Shown here: positions 20,329 through 20,423 of the stretch, piece after piece
Layout of the letters: each line of letters starts with the position of its first letter
Position numbering within the stretch: the first letter of the stretch is position 1
Origin: Letharia columbiana
Taxonomy: Eukaryota > Ascomycota > Lecanoromycetes > Lecanorales > Parmeliaceae
Direction: 5' to 3'
Assembly: GCF_014066305.1 (NCBI RefSeq)
Contig: NW_023501190.1
Coordinates: 1 to 20,423, forward strand
Length of the DNA: 20,423 bases
Program-made: the position numbers and the translations under genes
The notes under the pieces: generated by a model
The model's database searches: none
Told to the model about the DNA's origin: nothing
Seen by the model: the letters and a program-made list of their open reading frames with translations, nothing else

Positions 20329-20423
20329 GTTGTAGGTCGAGAAATACAGACAAGAAGCATCTGTTCAGGAAGATTTTCACCAAGAGCATCTGGGTGCAGA
20401 ACAGACGTGAGGTTGTTACAGGA

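Overview
The window looks like nuclear DNA of a filamentous ascomycete (Pezizomycotina). The genes are split by short introns (46-143 bp) with GTRNGT-like donors and CTRAY branch points. Protein families have typical fungal forms, and the left side is an AT-rich block full of TpA, as left by repeat-induced point mutation (RIP). The class is uncertain; Leotiomycetes is possible but unproven. All gene models below were built by hand from splice signals and remembered family conservation, without any database search.

Layout. 1-2337: AT-rich, degenerate repeat/transposon-like DNA. 2338-3646: a compound tandem array of 53-bp and 148-bp units. 3647-4860: more degenerate DNA, extremely AT-rich from about 4020, ending sharply next to a 10-G tract. 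5090-7722 (+): six-exon CCCH zinc-finger/RRM RNA-binding protein of the RBM26/27 (Rmn1) type. 8297-9557 (-): seven-exon short-chain dehydrogenase-like protein. 9912-12135 (-): seven-exon FAD aromatic monooxygenase of the PheA/TfdB type, with an in-frame stop. 12641-15817 (-): exocyst subunit Sec5, intact. 16146-17629 (+): mitochondrial NAD-isocitrate dehydrogenase catalytic subunit (IDH2), divergent from Sec5. 17630-20423: no recognised gene; a pyrimidine-rich stretch with a (CATT)9 microsatellite, and an unassigned open frame near 19.7-20.3 kb.

How it fits together. Three genes are housekeeping: nuclear RNA surveillance, exocytosis and the TCA cycle. Between them, the monooxygenase and the SDR lie in tandem on the same strand and may once have formed a small oxidative module. 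The monooxygenase has a TAG codon at 10640-10642 consistent with a CpA to TpA change, and a one-base splice-phase conflict. The RNA-binding gene, nearest the RIP block, needs two one-base homopolymer corrections to read through. Sec5 and IDH2 read cleanly. The defects are therefore either local sequence errors or real decay; raw reads or RNA would decide.

I did not find a clearly new defence or mobile system. The most unusual structure is the 53/148-bp compound array, which carries RIP-like changes and a protein-like reading frame.
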